A program made the translations under genes and the position numbers. The notes beneath the pieces were generated by a model. The model worked only from the letters and a program-made list of their open reading frames with translations, did no database searches and was not told the origin of the DNA. Below are positions 44,714-54,968 of a stretch of 64,000 bases of DNA, one piece after another (within the stretch, counting starts at the first letter, position 1; each line of letters opens with the position of its first letter). This DNA comes from Clostridiaceae bacterium (GTDB lineage: Bacteria > Bacillota > Clostridia > Lachnospirales > Lachnospiraceae), in NCBI GenBank assembly GCA_902363735.1, contig CABJBA010000003.1:62001-126000 (forward strand). Reading direction: 5' to 3'.

Positions 44714-46078
44714 TTAATGAAACACCGCGGCTACCGGACCCAGCTTCATGCTGTTAGACCCTTTAAACAGGACACAGTCCCCTTCCCTGAATTCTGTTTT
44801 CAAGTAGGCAGTAAGGGATTCCGGGTCCATAAATTCCCTGGTCACCACCCCTGGCGATTTTTCTTTTACCGCCCTGACGATTTCTTTTGACAATTCTCCA
44901 AGGACTACCACCAGATCAATGGGATGGTCTGCGATATATTCCCCGATCTCATAGTGGTATTCAGGAGATTTTTCCCCAAGCTCCTTCATATCAGCCAGCA
45001 CTGCAATTCTTCTGCCAGCCTTTCCAACCGATCCTAAAACCTCCAGACCCGCCTTCATGGAAACAGGGCTGGCATTGTAGGTATCGTCAATAATGGTCAT
45101 GCCATTTGTATCATAAATCTCCTGGCGGTTTTTAAAACCTGTAAATTCCTCCAGAGCTTTTGCCGCTTCCTCCATAGAGATTCCCGACTCCCGTGCCACT
45201 GCCAGTGAAGCCATTGCATTTAAAACATTGTGTCTTCCCATAACCTTTAACCTCATAGGAACCCGCTCTGTTTCATAAACTGCGGTGAAAGCCGGAAAGC
45301 CATCTTCCAGATGGAAATCCTCTGCTCTGTAATCACAATTTTTCCCGGTGCCGTAATAAATGGTCCTGCAGCCCTTCTTTGCCCTGATCTCCTTTAACAG
45401 CTCATCATCCCCGTTTAAAATGAGAATTCCAGCTTCTGAAAGTCCATCCTGTATGGTCAGCTTTTCCCGGCAGATATTTTCTTTTGAACCAAGCTGTTCA
45501 ATATGGGAGACTCCTATGTTGGTGATGACGGCCATCTGGATTTTAGCAATCTTAGAAATGATAGTCAGTTCGCCCGGTTCGCTCATACCCAGCTCTATGA
45601 CTCCGATTTCATCCTTCTGTGTGATTTCCGACAAGGTAATGGGAACTCCTACCTGGCTGTTATGGTTGCCCGGTGTTTTAAAGACTGAAAAACGGGCAGA
45701 AAGGGCACATGCCACCATTTCCCTGGTTGTTGTCTTTCCAACACTGCCTGTAATTCCCACTAAAGGAAGACTGAGACGATCTCTGTAATAGCTCCCCACT
45801 GCCTGAAGTGCCTGTATTGTATTCTCCACGCGAATCCACGGCTTCTCTGCGTTCATGGCATCATGCCGGCTGGTCAGTACAGCCGCGGCTCCGTTTTCAA
45901 AGGCCTGATCAATAAAGCCATGTGCATCCACCTTCTCCCCGATTATGGGAGCAAATAAGTCGTTTCCTTTCATATTTCTGGAGTCAATGCTGATGTGTTC
46001 CAGAACTGTATCTTCACTTCCGCAAAGAAGTTTTCCTTCCGAAGCCAAAAGGATTTCTTTCACTGTCATATGTTCCAT
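44714..46078 (-). CDS. murF: UDP-MurNAc-tripeptide--D-Ala-D-Ala ligase
   Basis: A 454-residue Mur ligase adding D-Ala-D-Ala to the wall precursor. The ATP motif GSVGKTTTREMVACAL is near residues 107-122, and the central GMSEPGEL, NVLNAMASLAVAR and DDTYNASPVSMKAGL blocks are present. The ATG at 46078 has CGGAGGAAATT before it; an open frame reaches back to 46153, but that stretch is the 44-bp duplication, not coding. murE lies upstream, 174 bases away. Confidence 0.97.
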   Translation of the reverse strand: MEHMTVKEILLASEGKLLCGSEDTVLEHISIDSRNMKGNDLFAPIIGEKVDAHGFIDQAFENGAAAVLTSRHDAMNAEKPWIRVENTIQALQAVGSYYRDRLSLPLVGITGSVGKTTTREMVACALSARFSVFKTPGNHNSQVGVPITLSEITQKDEIGVIELGMSEPGELTIISKIAKIQMAVITNIGVSHIEQLGSKENICREKLTIQDGLSEAGILILNGDDELLKEIRAKKGCRTIYYGTGKNCDYRAEDFHLEDGFPAFTAVYETERVPMRLKVMGRHNVLNAMASLAVARESGISMEEAAKALEEFTGFKNRQEIYDTNGMTIIDDTYNASPVSMKAGLEVLGSVGKAGRRIAVLADMKELGEKSPEYHYEIGEYIADHPIDLVVVLGELSKEIVRAVKEKSPGVVTREFMDPESLTAYLKTEFREGDCVLFKGSNSMKLGPVAAVFH

Positions 46079-46081
46079 AAT

Positions 46082-46178
46082 TTCCTCCGTTTCTGCCCAC
46101 GTTTTCTGGGCATAATGGTATCCCCCCAGGGGGCTTCCTCCGTTTCTGCCCACGTTTTCTGGGCATAATGGTATCCCC
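46082..46178 (-). repeat. Perfect 44-bp direct duplication before murF
   Basis: Positions 46082-46125 and 46135-46178 are identical over 44 bases, spaced by nine bases (CAGGGGGGC-type linker). Each copy holds TGCCCA/TGGGCA inverted repeats and a CGGAGGAA ribosome binding site. Only the copy at 46082 is correctly placed before the murF ATG. No insertion-sequence ends are present. Confidence 0.9.
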
Positions 46179-46191
46179 GCCTGCCATGCAA

Positions 46192-46237
46192 ATGCCGAAA
46201 GCCCGTTTCTTAACGGCCTCCGGCATTTTATTTTAAC
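46192..46237 (+). terminator. Terminator-like hairpin on the plus strand between murE and murF
   Basis: ATGCCG ... CGGCAT with inner GCCCGTT/AACGGC pairing, followed on the plus strand by TTTTATTTTAA. On the minus strand, in the direction of murE-murF, only a poor T run follows. No plus-strand gene is near. Confidence 0.5.
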
Positions 46238-46252
46238 CTTTGTTTTCTTCCT

Positions 46253-47710
46253 TTAATTTCCAACGGCCAAAAGAACTTCTTCCTTGTCGGAAAAATGATG
46301 GCGCACTCCATTGACTTCCTGGTAATCCTCGTGGCCCTTTCCGATAATGGCAATCATATCTCCGGGCTGGGCATGGGAAATGCTGTAGCAGATGGCCTCT
46401 CTCCTGTCAGGAATTTCAATAAAGGTTCCGCCTGTTTTTTCAATGCTTCCTCTTATATCTGCAATAATATCTTCAATCTTTTCAAATCTGGAATTATCCG
46501 CAGTGATGATAGTAAAATCCGCCAGCCTTCCTGCGCTGTCTCCCATGGAATATCTTCTGTCTTTAGAACGGTTTCCTCCGCACCCAAAGACACAGACCAG
46601 ACGGGTTGGATGGTAATCCCGGAGCGTAGTGAGAAGGCTTTCCATGCTGACCGCATTGTGGGCATAATCCACGATCACAGTACACTTTTCAGAGGAATAA
46701 ACAATTTCCATTCGTCCGTTTACACTCATGTGCTCAAGGCCATGGCAGATACAGTCCTTGGAAAGTCCCAAAAAGCTTAAGACACTGACCGCTCCAAGGG
46801 CATTGGCAACATTAAACCGGCCCGGTATATTGACGCGGACAGAAAGCTCATAAAGCCCCTTTACGTCAAACTCCAGTCCTACAAAATCCGGCTGAGTCAC
46901 ATATCGGATATTCTCAGCCTTAAAATCTGACCCCTCCTGATCCATGGAAAAGGAATGAAGTATGCATGATGAATCTTTTGTGACTTCTTCCCAATGTTCA
47001 TCATCCTTATTTACAATTCCAACCTTACAGCAGTTAAAAATACGGGCTTTATAATAAAGATATTCTTCAAAACTTTCATGTTCATCCGGGCCAATGTGAT
47101 CCGGCGAGATGTTGGTAAATAAACCGTAGTCAAAACAGATCCCATCCACCCGGTGCATCTTAAAGGCCTGGGAGGAAGCCTCCATAACCATGTATTCGCA
47201 TCCTGCCTCAACCATACAGCTGAAAGCTTCATGAAGCTGATAAGATTCAGGTGTGGTATTTACGGTAGGAGTCACCTCCTGGCCAATGACGATTCCAGTG
47301 GTTCCGATCATACCCACTTTCTTTCCGCAGGCTTCCAGAATCGTTTTTATCATGTGGGCAGTGGTGGTCTTGCCTTTTGTTCCTGTCACTCCTATAGTCA
47401 CCATTTTGCGGGCAGGATACCCGAACCTGGCAGCAGATAAAAGAGCCAGAGCCTCTCTGGCATTATGTACAAAAACAGCTGTAATCCCTTGGGGAAGATC
47501 TGTTTTCCGTTCTACTACAAACACCGAACCTCCTGCTTCAGCCACCTCCGGTATAAAATCATGGGAATCAATTTTGGTCCCTTTCATACAGACAAACACA
47601 GCGCCTTTCCGTGCTTTTCTGGAGTCGTAAACCACATCCTCCACTTCCGTATCAAGGCTTCCCTGAAGCAGTTCATAATTTAAGTCCTTAAGCCATTCTC
47701 TTAATTTCAT
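46253..47710 (-). CDS. murE: UDP-MurNAc-L-Ala-D-Glu--diamino acid ligase
   Basis: A 485-residue Mur ligase adding the third residue of the stem peptide. The ATP motif GVTGTKGKTTTAHM is near residues 107-120, followed by VMEASSQAFKMHRVDG. The C-terminal specificity region differs from the DNPR motif of meso-DAP ligases: it reads ADNSRFE near 400, so the added amino acid could be meso-DAP or another one and is left open. The ATG at 47710 follows GGAGGTTTCT. It lies 13 bases after fhs. Confidence 0.95.
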   Translation of the reverse strand: MKLREWLKDLNYELLQGSLDTEVEDVVYDSRKARKGAVFVCMKGTKIDSHDFIPEVAEAGGSVFVVERKTDLPQGITAVFVHNAREALALLSAARFGYPARKMVTIGVTGTKGKTTTAHMIKTILEACGKKVGMIGTTGIVIGQEVTPTVNTTPESYQLHEAFSCMVEAGCEYMVMEASSQAFKMHRVDGICFDYGLFTNISPDHIGPDEHESFEEYLYYKARIFNCCKVGIVNKDDEHWEEVTKDSSCILHSFSMDQEGSDFKAENIRYVTQPDFVGLEFDVKGLYELSVRVNIPGRFNVANALGAVSVLSFLGLSKDCICHGLEHMSVNGRMEIVYSSEKCTVIVDYAHNAVSMESLLTTLRDYHPTRLVCVFGCGGNRSKDRRYSMGDSAGRLADFTIITADNSRFEKIEDIIADIRGSIEKTGGTFIEIPDRREAICYSISHAQPGDMIAIIGKGHEDYQEVNGVRHHFSDKEEVLLAVGN

Positions 47711-47723
47711 AGAAACCTCCATG

Positions 47724-49394
47724 TTAAAATAATCCGGTGATTACTCCCTTTTCATTTACATCAATGCTGTCTGCAGCCGGCTTCTTCGGAAGTCCGGGCA
47801 TGGTCATAATGGCTCCTGTCAAAACAACCACAAAGCCTGCGCCTGCGGACACATAAGCGTCTCGCACGCCAATGGTAAAACCCTCCGGCCTTCCAAGCTT
47901 GTTCTGGTCATCGGATAAGGAATATTGGGTTTTTGCCATACACACCGGTAAATGTCCAAAGCCCATTTCTTCAAATTTTCTGATGGCTTTTACGGCCGCC
48001 GGGGCATAGGAAACGCCTTGAGCTCCGTAGATTTCACGTGCCACCGTTGCTATTTTATCCTCCAGCCCCATTTCATCAGGGTAGAGAGGAGAAAAATCGC
48101 TTTGTTTATTCTCAAGAGTATCCAGAATCTTTCCTGCCAACTCTGCTCCGCCTTTTCCGCCCTTTTCCCAAACCTCTGATAAGGCAAAATCACATCCTCT
48201 ATCTTCACAGAACTTTTTCACAAATTCATATTCTGCTTCTGTATCTGTTACAAAGGAATTCAAGGTAACAACAACTGGAACGCCGTACTTCTGCATATTC
48301 TCTATATGCTTTTCCAAATTGACAATTCCCCTGGAAAGTGCATCTAAGTTCTCTTCTTTTAACTGATCCTTGGGCACTCCGCCATTGTATTTTAAAGCAC
48401 GGACCGTTGCAACCAGCACAACAGCATCCGGCTTTAATCCAGCTTTTCTGCACTTGATGTCAAGGAATTTTTCCGCGCCTAAGTCAGCACCGAATCCAGC
48501 TTCTGTCACCACAATATCAGCCAGTTTTAAAGCTGTCTTTGTAGCGCGTACACTATTACAGCCATGAGCTATGTTTGCAAAAGGACCTCCGTGTACCAGG
48601 GCACCGGTATGCTCTAACGTCTGAATTAAATTTGGCTTTAAGGCGTCCTTTAACAGGGCTGCCATAGCACCCACTGCATTTAACTGGGCAGCGGTCACAG
48701 GCTCTCCATCATAATTATATGCCACAATAACCTTTCCCAGCCGTTCTTTTAAATCATTCATATCATTTGACAGGCAGAGGATTGCCATAATTTCTGATGC
48801 AACAGTGATGACAAAATGATCCTCTCTTACAAATCCCTCTGCCTTGGAACCCAAACCAATAACGAGATTTCTCAAAGCCCGGTCATTCATATCAAGACAG
48901 CGCTTCCAGAGAATCTGACGGGTATCAATCCTCAATAAATTACCCTGGTGGATGTGGTTGTCAAGCAGTGCCGCAAGCAAGTTATTGGCAGAGGTAATGG
49001 CATGAAAGTCTCCTGTAAAATGTAGGTTTAAATCCTCCATAGGAACTACCTGAGCATATCCCCCTCCGGCAGCACCACCTTTGATACCAAAACAGGGACC
49101 CAGAGACGGCTCTCTTAGGGCAATTATCGCATTTTTACCCAAGGAACCAAAGGCTTCTCCAAGGCCAACCGTTGTTGTGGTTTTCCCTTCTCCTGCAGGA
49201 GTTGGGTTAATGGCAGTCACTAAAACCAGCTTGCCGTCAGGCCGGTCTTTGATCCGTTCCCAAAGTTCATCAGAAAGCTTTGCCTTATACTTCCCGTAAT
49301 ACTCTAACTCTTCCTCTTCGATCCCATAGGAAGCAGCTACTTCCTTAACGGGTACCATTACCGCTTCCTGAGCGATTTCAATATCTGTTTTCAT
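47724..49394 (-). CDS. fhs: Formate--tetrahydrofolate ligase
   Basis: A 556-residue enzyme making 10-formyl-THF from formate and ATP, used for purines, initiator tRNA and, in acetogens, the methyl branch of the Wood-Ljungdahl pathway. The ATP motif [18 protein letters not shown] is near residues 66-83, and [21 protein letters not shown] follows. AAAAGGAGATCCATAAG precedes the ATG. It stands between ftsK and murE without folate-pathway neighbours; length is standard. Confidence 0.98.
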   Translation of the reverse strand: MKTDIEIAQEAVMVPVKEVAASYGIEEEELEYYGKYKAKLSDELWERIKDRPDGKLVLVTAINPTPAGEGKTTTTVGLGEAFGSLGKNAIIALREPSLGPCFGIKGGAAGGGYAQVVPMEDLNLHFTGDFHAITSANNLLAALLDNHIHQGNLLRIDTRQILWKRCLDMNDRALRNLVIGLGSKAEGFVREDHFVITVASEIMAILCLSNDMNDLKERLGKVIVAYNYDGEPVTAAQLNAVGAMAALLKDALKPNLIQTLEHTGALVHGGPFANIAHGCNSVRATKTALKLADIVVTEAGFGADLGAEKFLDIKCRKAGLKPDAVVLVATVRALKYNGGVPKDQLKEENLDALSRGIVNLEKHIENMQKYGVPVVVTLNSFVTDTEAEYEFVKKFCEDRGCDFALSEVWEKGGKGGAELAGKILDTLENKQSDFSPLYPDEMGLEDKIATVAREIYGAQGVSYAPAAVKAIRKFEEMGFGHLPVCMAKTQYSLSDDQNKLGRPEGFTIGVRDAYVSAGAGFVVVLTGAIMTMPGLPKKPAADSIDVNEKGVITGLF

Positions 49395-49430
49395 CTTATG
49401 GATCTCCTTTTATGTAAATACTTCTTCAGG

Positions 49431-52220
49431 CTATAAGCCCTGCTCCAGCATTTCTTCAAACTCCTCCATACTGATCAGCACTTTTCTGGGCTTGGTTCCC
49501 TCTTCTTCTCCCACTACGCCTGCTTCTGCAAGCTGGTCCATGATCCGGGCAGCCCGGTTAAAGCCAATTTTATACATTCTCTGCAGCATTCCGATGGAAG
49601 CCTTGTCCTTTTCAATAATGAAGGCTCCGGCCTGAACGAAATATTCGTCACGGTCATTTCCGCTCCCCTTGGCCTCAGCAGACGCAGGTGCCTGGGAAAT
49701 CATAGTTTCCACCTCCGGATTATACTCCGGCGCCATCCCCTGCTCCGTCAAAAACTCCACCACCTTGGAAACCTCGGAATCCGATATAAAGGCTCCCTGC
49801 ACCCTCATAGGCTTGGGATAACCTGCCGGGTAAAACAGCATATCTCCTTTTCCCAAAAGCTTTTCTGCACCGTTCATATCAATGATGGTTCTGGAATCCA
49901 CTCCTGAAGAAACTGCAAAAGCAACCCTGGAAGGGACATTGGCTTTAATCAGTCCCGTTATGACATTGACAGAAGGCCTCTGGGTTGCAATGACAAGATG
50001 AATGCCTGCAGCTCTTGCAAGCTGGGCCAGACGGCAGATGGAATCTTCCACTTCGCCAGGAGCAACCATCATTAAATCTGCAAGCTCGTCGATGATAATA
50101 ACAATCTGAGGCATCTTTTTCGGCTTGTTTTCGTCCTCAATATCCTTTAAACTTTCCACCTTTGCATTGTAGCCCTTGATTTCCCTTACATTATACTGGG
50201 CGAATTTATTATAACGGTCAGTCATTTCCGCCACAGCCCAGTTTAATGCTCCGGAAGCCTTTTTAGGGTCAGTGACCACCGGCAGAAGCAAATGAGGAAT
50301 TCCGTTATAAACACTCAGCTCAACTACCTTGGGGTCAACCATAATCAGCTTTACGTCCTCAGGGTTTGCCTTAAATATAATACTCATAATCAAAGTGTTG
50401 ATACAGACCGATTTACCGGAGCCGGTTGCACCGGCTATAAGAAGGTGGGGCATTTTTGCAATATCCGTGACAACCACCTGTCCTCCGATATCCTTCCCGA
50501 CTGCAAAAGCAATATTGGAAGGATGATTCTGAAAGCTTTCCGCCTCCAGAATATCCCGGAAATAAACAAGGTTATTATCCTTATTGGGAACCTCAATTCC
50601 TACAGCAGATTTACCTGGAATAGGAGCCTCAATACGGATATCCGCCGCCGCAAGGCTTAACTTAATATCATCTGCCAGACTTACAATCTTGCTGACCTTG
50701 ACACCCTGCTCCGGATGAAGCTCATATCTGGTTACAGAAGGGCCGCAGCTTATATTGGTCACGGTAACTCCCACGCCAAAATTCTGAAGAGTTTTCTGCA
50801 GCTTTATGGCAGTTTCCCTGTACTCCCGATCAGAAAAGACCGATGCTTTTCCTTTCTTCAGCAGTGTAAGAGGCGGAAAACGATATTCCTTTTTCACTTC
50901 CTCCTGCTTTTGGCTGATTTGCCGGGTAAGACTTAGGTCTTCTTCCTCGGCCGCTTCCTCACGCTTCTTTTCCAGTTTTTTCTGAAGGGCCTCTGTATCT
51001 GTCTCAATGATTTTACCGGAAGCTGTAACTACTCTTTTGGGTTCCTCAGGAGTGGAAAACGTATCTCCGGAAACAAGCGCCTTCTCATCTGCCTCTAGAT
51101 CTGCTGCCGGACTGAAATCAGCCTCCACCACGCCCATTTCCTTTAAAGTCCTGGTCTCCTTCTTCACATGGTGAATTTGTCCTTCTGATAAAGAGAAGGC
51201 TCCTTGGGAGGTATAAGAAGAAGGCAGCGCTTCATCGGGTTCAAAGGGAACCTCTTGCTCCTCAGGTACCGGAGAAATGCTGCCGCAAAACACATCAGCA
51301 GGATTGGAAACAGGAGCCAGACGCTCCACCTGACTGTTAATATCCTCTGCAAGATCAGTTATAAGCTCCGGTTCTCTCGGTACTGAAGAAAGTTCCTCTT
51401 CCGGCAATACCAAAGAAGTTTGCTCCTCTGGCATATCTTCCAGCTTTGTAGACTCTAAATCAACTCCACGAAGCCTTTTTTCCTCCCGAAGTCTTCTGCG
51501 CTCCTCCTGCCGCTCTGCGTGAATTTCCATGTGCATATCCACATTTTCCCTGGCATGGCTGTATGCCTTTTTGCCTCCTTTTTTCACGGCTCCTACAAAA
51601 GATTTTTCCGTAATACAGACTGCAGAAATAATAACAAGCCCTCCTATAACCAGATAAGCACCTACCACACCGATGATGGCTGTCAGACCTTCGGCTAATA
51701 GGCCACCGATTAAGCCGCCGCCTCTTCCGCTTGCAGCCGCCTCTGAATATATTTCCATAAGACTTGTACCCTGCCCGGTCCTGGCCCCTAAAAGAAGCTG
51801 TAAAAATCCGCACAGGGAAACAAGGGCCAATAGGGAAGAGGCCATCTTAAATGCTGCTCTGGGATTTCCCCGGTTGGAGAGATAAAAAGCGGTTGCCGCA
51901 AACAGCAGCACAGGCGCAATATAGCCTGCACCGCCGAACAAACCAAGTTGAATCCCCCGAAGGAAATCTCCCACCACGCCGCATAAATGAAAATTGCTTA
52001 AAAATAAAATTGCAGCAGTCGCAAATGACATAATAATGATCACTTCTGAATGTATAAATTCCGGTTCCGGAAGAATTACATTCTTTCCGACTCCCGTATT
52101 TTTTCTTCTCCCGTTTTTTCCGCCTTCCTGTCCTCGCGTTTGAGACGTTCCTTTTGTCCCGCTTTTTGTTGTTGTCTTTTTCTTCGTCGTCTCAGGCACA
52201 ATACTTCTCCCTTCTGCCAT
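49431..52220 (-). CDS. ftsK: DNA translocase FtsK/SpoIIIE
   Basis: A 929-residue hexameric DNA pump. Four or so membrane helices at about residues 60-205 anchor it at the septum; an acidic linker runs to about 430; the motor domain has Walker [11 protein letters not shown] near 600 and Walker [11 protein letters not shown] near 700; the winged-helix gamma domain (last 65 residues, [18 protein letters not shown]) reads polar DNA sequences. In sporulating Firmicutes this family drives the chromosome into the forespore. AAGGAAATC precedes the ATG. Whether it serves division, sporulation or both is not decided by sequence. Confidence 0.96.
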   Translation of the reverse strand: MAEGRSIVPETTKKKTTTKSGTKGTSQTRGQEGGKNGRRKNTGVGKNVILPEPEFIHSEVIIIMSFATAAILFLSNFHLCGVVGDFLRGIQLGLFGGAGYIAPVLLFAATAFYLSNRGNPRAAFKMASSLLALVSLCGFLQLLLGARTGQGTSLMEIYSEAAASGRGGGLIGGLLAEGLTAIIGVVGAYLVIGGLVIISAVCITEKSFVGAVKKGGKKAYSHARENVDMHMEIHAERQEERRRLREEKRLRGVDLESTKLEDMPEEQTSLVLPEEELSSVPREPELITDLAEDINSQVERLAPVSNPADVFCGSISPVPEEQEVPFEPDEALPSSYTSQGAFSLSEGQIHHVKKETRTLKEMGVVEADFSPAADLEADEKALVSGDTFSTPEEPKRVVTASGKIIETDTEALQKKLEKKREEAAEEEDLSLTRQISQKQEEVKKEYRFPPLTLLKKGKASVFSDREYRETAIKLQKTLQNFGVGVTVTNISCGPSVTRYELHPEQGVKVSKIVSLADDIKLSLAAADIRIEAPIPGKSAVGIEVPNKDNNLVYFRDILEAESFQNHPSNIAFAVGKDIGGQVVVTDIAKMPHLLIAGATGSGKSVCINTLIMSIIFKANPEDVKLIMVDPKVVELSVYNGIPHLLLPVVTDPKKASGALNWAVAEMTDRYNKFAQYNVREIKGYNAKVESLKDIEDENKPKKMPQIVIIIDELADLMMVAPGEVEDSICRLAQLARAAGIHLVIATQRPSVNVITGLIKANVPSRVAFAVSSGVDSRTIIDMNGAEKLLGKGDMLFYPAGYPKPMRVQGAFISDSEVSKVVEFLTEQGMAPEYNPEVETMISQAPASAEAKGSGNDRDEYFVQAGAFIIEKDKASIGMLQRMYKIGFNRAARIMDQLAEAGVVGEEEGTKPRKVLISMEEFEEMLEQGL

Positions 52221-52269
52221 GATTTCCTTAGATATCCAGTATACAAAAAAAACGGGAGAATTGCAACGT

Positions 52270-53076
52270 TTAAGAAGAAGCAGATTCTATGAGCTCATAT
52301 ATTTTTTTCAAGGCATCCTTGATTCCGCCCACCTCGTCAATCAGACCCTCTTTTACCGTTTCCTCTCCCACCAGCACAGTTCCTAAATCTCTGGTAAGCA
52401 TTTCCGTGTTAAGCATCAGCCTTTTCAACTGATCGTAAGCAATTTTTGCATGACTGGATACAAAGCTTAAAATCCTGTCCTGAATCATTTCAAAATATTC
52501 ATAGGTCTGGGACGCACCAATGACCATTCCTGTCATCCGAACCGGGTGGACCATCATGGTCCCAGTAGGCACAATAAAGGAATAATCTGTGCACACTGCC
52601 AAGGGCACTCCAATAGAATGGCTTCCGCCCAGTACCAGAGAAACTGTTGGAATGCTCAGAGAGGCAATCATTTCTGCAATAGCCAACCCTGCATCCACAT
52701 CACCGCCCGAAGTATTTAACAGGACTAAAAGTCCTTCTACAGTATCGTCATCCTCAATTTCCGCAAGTTTTGGCAGAATGTGGTCATACTTTGTAGTTTT
52801 GCTGTTGCTGGATAAATTTTCATGCCCCTCCACTTCACCTATAATTGTAATCAGATGAATCTTCCTGTTACGGGCATTGTCATCTAAGGTGATCTGCCCA
52901 TACTCTTCCAGCTTTTCATCCTCTTTCTGTTCAATATCTTTTTTTGTCTTCTCTTCGGTCAACCCCTCCTGATCCTCCGATGGTTTCTCTCTTTTCTCTT
53001 CTGGCAAATCCTCCTTATTTTTTTGATCAGTATTTTCCCGTTCCCGGTTCTGTTTGCTGTATTCGTGATTTTTCAA
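52270..53076 (-). CDS. tepA: ClpP-like serine protease TepA, TTG start
   Basis: A 268-residue ClpP/crotonase-fold protease of the TepA group. Residues 1-70 are charged and low complexity; the protease core follows with the substrate loop [18 protein letters not shown], the nucleophile region [12 protein letters not shown] and the histidine in MMVHPVRM. In Bacillus, TepA is a sigma-G product that helps degrade small acid-soluble spore proteins. Translation begins at TTG (53076), with AGGAGG seven bases before it; the frame extends upstream through the promoter region without a usable site. A sigma-G-type promoter precedes it. Confidence 0.85.
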   Translation of the reverse strand: MKNHEYSKQNRERENTDQKNKEDLPEEKREKPSEDQEGLTEEKTKKDIEQKEDEKLEEYGQITLDDNARNRKIHLITIIGEVEGHENLSSNSKTTKYDHILPKLAEIEDDDTVEGLLVLLNTSGGDVDAGLAIAEMIASLSIPTVSLVLGGSHSIGVPLAVCTDYSFIVPTGTMMVHPVRMTGMVIGASQTYEYFEMIQDRILSFVSSHAKIAYDQLKRLMLNTEMLTRDLGTVLVGEETVKEGLIDEVGGIKDALKKIYELIESASS

Positions 53077-53115
53077 CGTGAAACCTCCTGTTTGCTGTGA
53101 TTTTGGTAGTTTCCT

Positions 53116-53145
53116 TATCATGCGGAGAAAGTTTGGAAAATATGC
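53116..53145 (-). promoter_or_regulatory. Sigma-G-type promoter of tepA
   Basis: Minus strand GCATA (53145-53141), 18-base spacer, CATGATA (53122-53116), fitting the forespore pattern GmATA-N17/18-CATnnTA. The expected start of transcription is near 53109, about 33 bases before the TTG codon. Confidence 0.55.
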
Positions 53146-53164
53146 AAAATCAGGAGCGAAGGCC

Positions 53165-53215
53165 AAAAACTCCCGGACAGGAACCAGCCTTTAATCGGGT
53201 TCCTGTCCGGGAGTT
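53165..53215 (-). terminator. Strong terminator of the SH3-NlpC gene
   Basis: An 18-bp perfect stem (minus strand AACTCCCGGACAGGAACC and its complement, 12-base loop) followed by TTTTTGG. The plus strand also continues into ATTTTTCTTT, so it may work both ways. Confidence 0.92.
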
Positions 53216-53225
53216 TAATTTTTCT

Positions 53226-54815
53226 TTAATCTCCGATTATATTTCTTATTCTCACCGGAGAACGATAATTCCATGTGGAAATTTTAATGCCGCTTCTTCT
53301 GCTGGCTGCATGGACGACTTGGCCGTTTCCTATATACATGGCAACATGGTTGATAGTCCCTCCGCTGTTGGCATAGAAAATCAAGTCTCCAGGCTTCATA
53401 TCAGCAGATTTAATTGCATTGCCTGCACCGCCCTGTGCGCCGGAAACACGGGGGAGTTTAATGCCAAAATGGGAATAAACAGACAAGGTAAATCCGGAAC
53501 AATCAGCCCCTTTTGTCAGACTTGTTCCTCCCCATACATAGGGATTTCCTAAGTACTGAAGTGCATAATTAACCATTTGGGTTCGCAGAGAACTTTGGGC
53601 ATTGGCCTTTTCTTCTAAGGGAGAGAATTTAATGGCAAGAGGAAGAGCATAACGCACATCAACATAATCGGTAGAGACATAAGCACTGCTGTCCTCTTCC
53701 AGTTCAATCTGGATCCAGCCATCTACCTGCTTTAATACAGGGTAACGCTCATTGTTGGATATCTGGGTCCATATTTTGGACTCCGTAGATGGCTCCGTCC
53801 TGGCATTTAACATATCCGTATTGACGATCGCCATAAGCTCGGCCACATTCATGGCTTCATCTTTGGCTGCCTGTCCTGTCAGGATATAATCCGATTTGAC
53901 ATAGCCGGTTATGGGTCCTGACTGGATCTTGTACCAGCCGCCTTCCACGGTTTCCAGAATATCTCCGGCAGCTTTGCCGGGCATCTTTGCAATGATCTTT
54001 CCGCTTTCGCTGGGTTCTTCCCTGACATTTAAATAATTACCCACATTGGAAATACCGATATTTTTATACATATTAAAGATCATGGCCTTCAAATCCAGCT
54101 TCCTCGCCTCGTTGAGGGAGTATTCCAGCTTCACATAATCTGTGGACATATATCCGGAAGGAATCTGGACCCAGCCTTCGGTCTGATCAATGACCTCATA
54201 ACGCTCATTCACCAAAGCCTGTCCCACTGCATCCGATGATGTAGAAGCTTCTTTTCTGATATTTAAATTATCAACCTGAACAATGGCTCTCAGCTTAACC
54301 AGCTCTTCAGCTTTTTTCTTTGCTTCTTCTCCTGTCAGAACGTATTCTGAGTGGATGTAGCCTTCAATTCCGCCTGAGGATATTCGGTACCAGCCCGACT
54401 CAAGAGACTCTAAAACTTCACAGGCACTGTCTCCCTGAAGCTTTCCAACCACGTCTTCCTCTGTTCCCGGCGCCTTTCTCACATTTAAGTATCCGGATAC
54501 CTGTACAATTCCAAGATTTGAATAGGAACTGATTACCTTTGCTTTTTCCTCTGCTTCCTTTAACTGAGATTCAGCTTCTTCCGATTGGTTCAGAGCCTCC
54601 GGTTCCGCGGCCACCGCCTCGGAGCCGGTCGCCAATGGGGCAGGACCTGCTGATGCGCCCTTCTTCATAGCAGAACCTGCGGCAAAAGCCAGAAGCAGGA
54701 AAAGGGCCGCCCCTCCTCCGTATATTATAATCTTTTTACGGTCGTCTTTTTTATTTCTCTTACGTGCTCTATCCAAACGGATAACGTAATCTTTTTGTTC
54801 GTCTTTGTTTTCCAT
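53226..54815 (-). CDS. Cell wall hydrolase with four SH3 domains and a C-terminal NlpC/P60 domain
   Basis: A 529-residue membrane-anchored endopeptidase. A basic cytoplasmic start (1-27) leads to a membrane segment at about 28-48. Four bacterial SH3 repeats follow (about 95-160, 170-225, 245-315, 325-385), alternating two sequence types: YLNVRKAPG and NLNIRKEAS, then YLNVREEPS and MLNARTEPS. The NlpC/P60 domain occupies 410-529 with catalytic C439 (ADCSGF), H490 (INHVAMY) and a third residue near H502. It likely cuts peptidoglycan stem peptides during growth, division or spore formation. Confidence 0.9.
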   Translation of the reverse strand: MENKDEQKDYVIRLDRARKRNKKDDRKKIIIYGGGAALFLLLAFAAGSAMKKGASAGPAPLATGSEAVAAEPEALNQSEEAESQLKEAEEKAKVISSYSNLGIVQVSGYLNVRKAPGTEEDVVGKLQGDSACEVLESLESGWYRISSGGIEGYIHSEYVLTGEEAKKKAEELVKLRAIVQVDNLNIRKEASTSSDAVGQALVNERYEVIDQTEGWVQIPSGYMSTDYVKLEYSLNEARKLDLKAMIFNMYKNIGISNVGNYLNVREEPSESGKIIAKMPGKAAGDILETVEGGWYKIQSGPITGYVKSDYILTGQAAKDEAMNVAELMAIVNTDMLNARTEPSTESKIWTQISNNERYPVLKQVDGWIQIELEEDSSAYVSTDYVDVRYALPLAIKFSPLEEKANAQSSLRTQMVNYALQYLGNPYVWGGTSLTKGADCSGFTLSVYSHFGIKLPRVSGAQGGAGNAIKSADMKPGDLIFYANSGGTINHVAMYIGNGQVVHAASRRSGIKISTWNYRSPVRIRNIIGD

Positions 54816-54877
54816 TCTGCGTTTTCTCCATCTTCAATCTTTAAAAGAAGTCCGGTTCAGACCGAGCCTGTCTGCAC

Positions 54878-54886
54878 ATTATATCA
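54878..54886 (-). promoter_or_regulatory. Extended -10 promoter of the SH3-NlpC gene
   Basis: Minus strand TGATATAAT, i.e. TGn plus a perfect TATAAT, about 63 bases before the ATG. The -35 is weak (TCGCAA at 17 bases). Confidence 0.6.
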
Positions 54887-54968
54887 TAATTTGTCAGTAT
54901 TTGCGATATTTGCAACACAGAAAATTATTAATTTTATGTTACAGAACTGTGAAAAAGAGATGAAAAAA

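Noticed and set aside
46082..46178. Possible start of a CRISPR array
   Set aside because: Only two copies, a nine-base spacer, and a ribosome binding site inside the repeat; no cas genes in the window.
46014..46226. Open frame of 70 codons upstream of and overlapping murF
   Set aside because: It runs through the 44-bp duplication and the murF start in another frame, has repeated artificial sequence and no conserved content.
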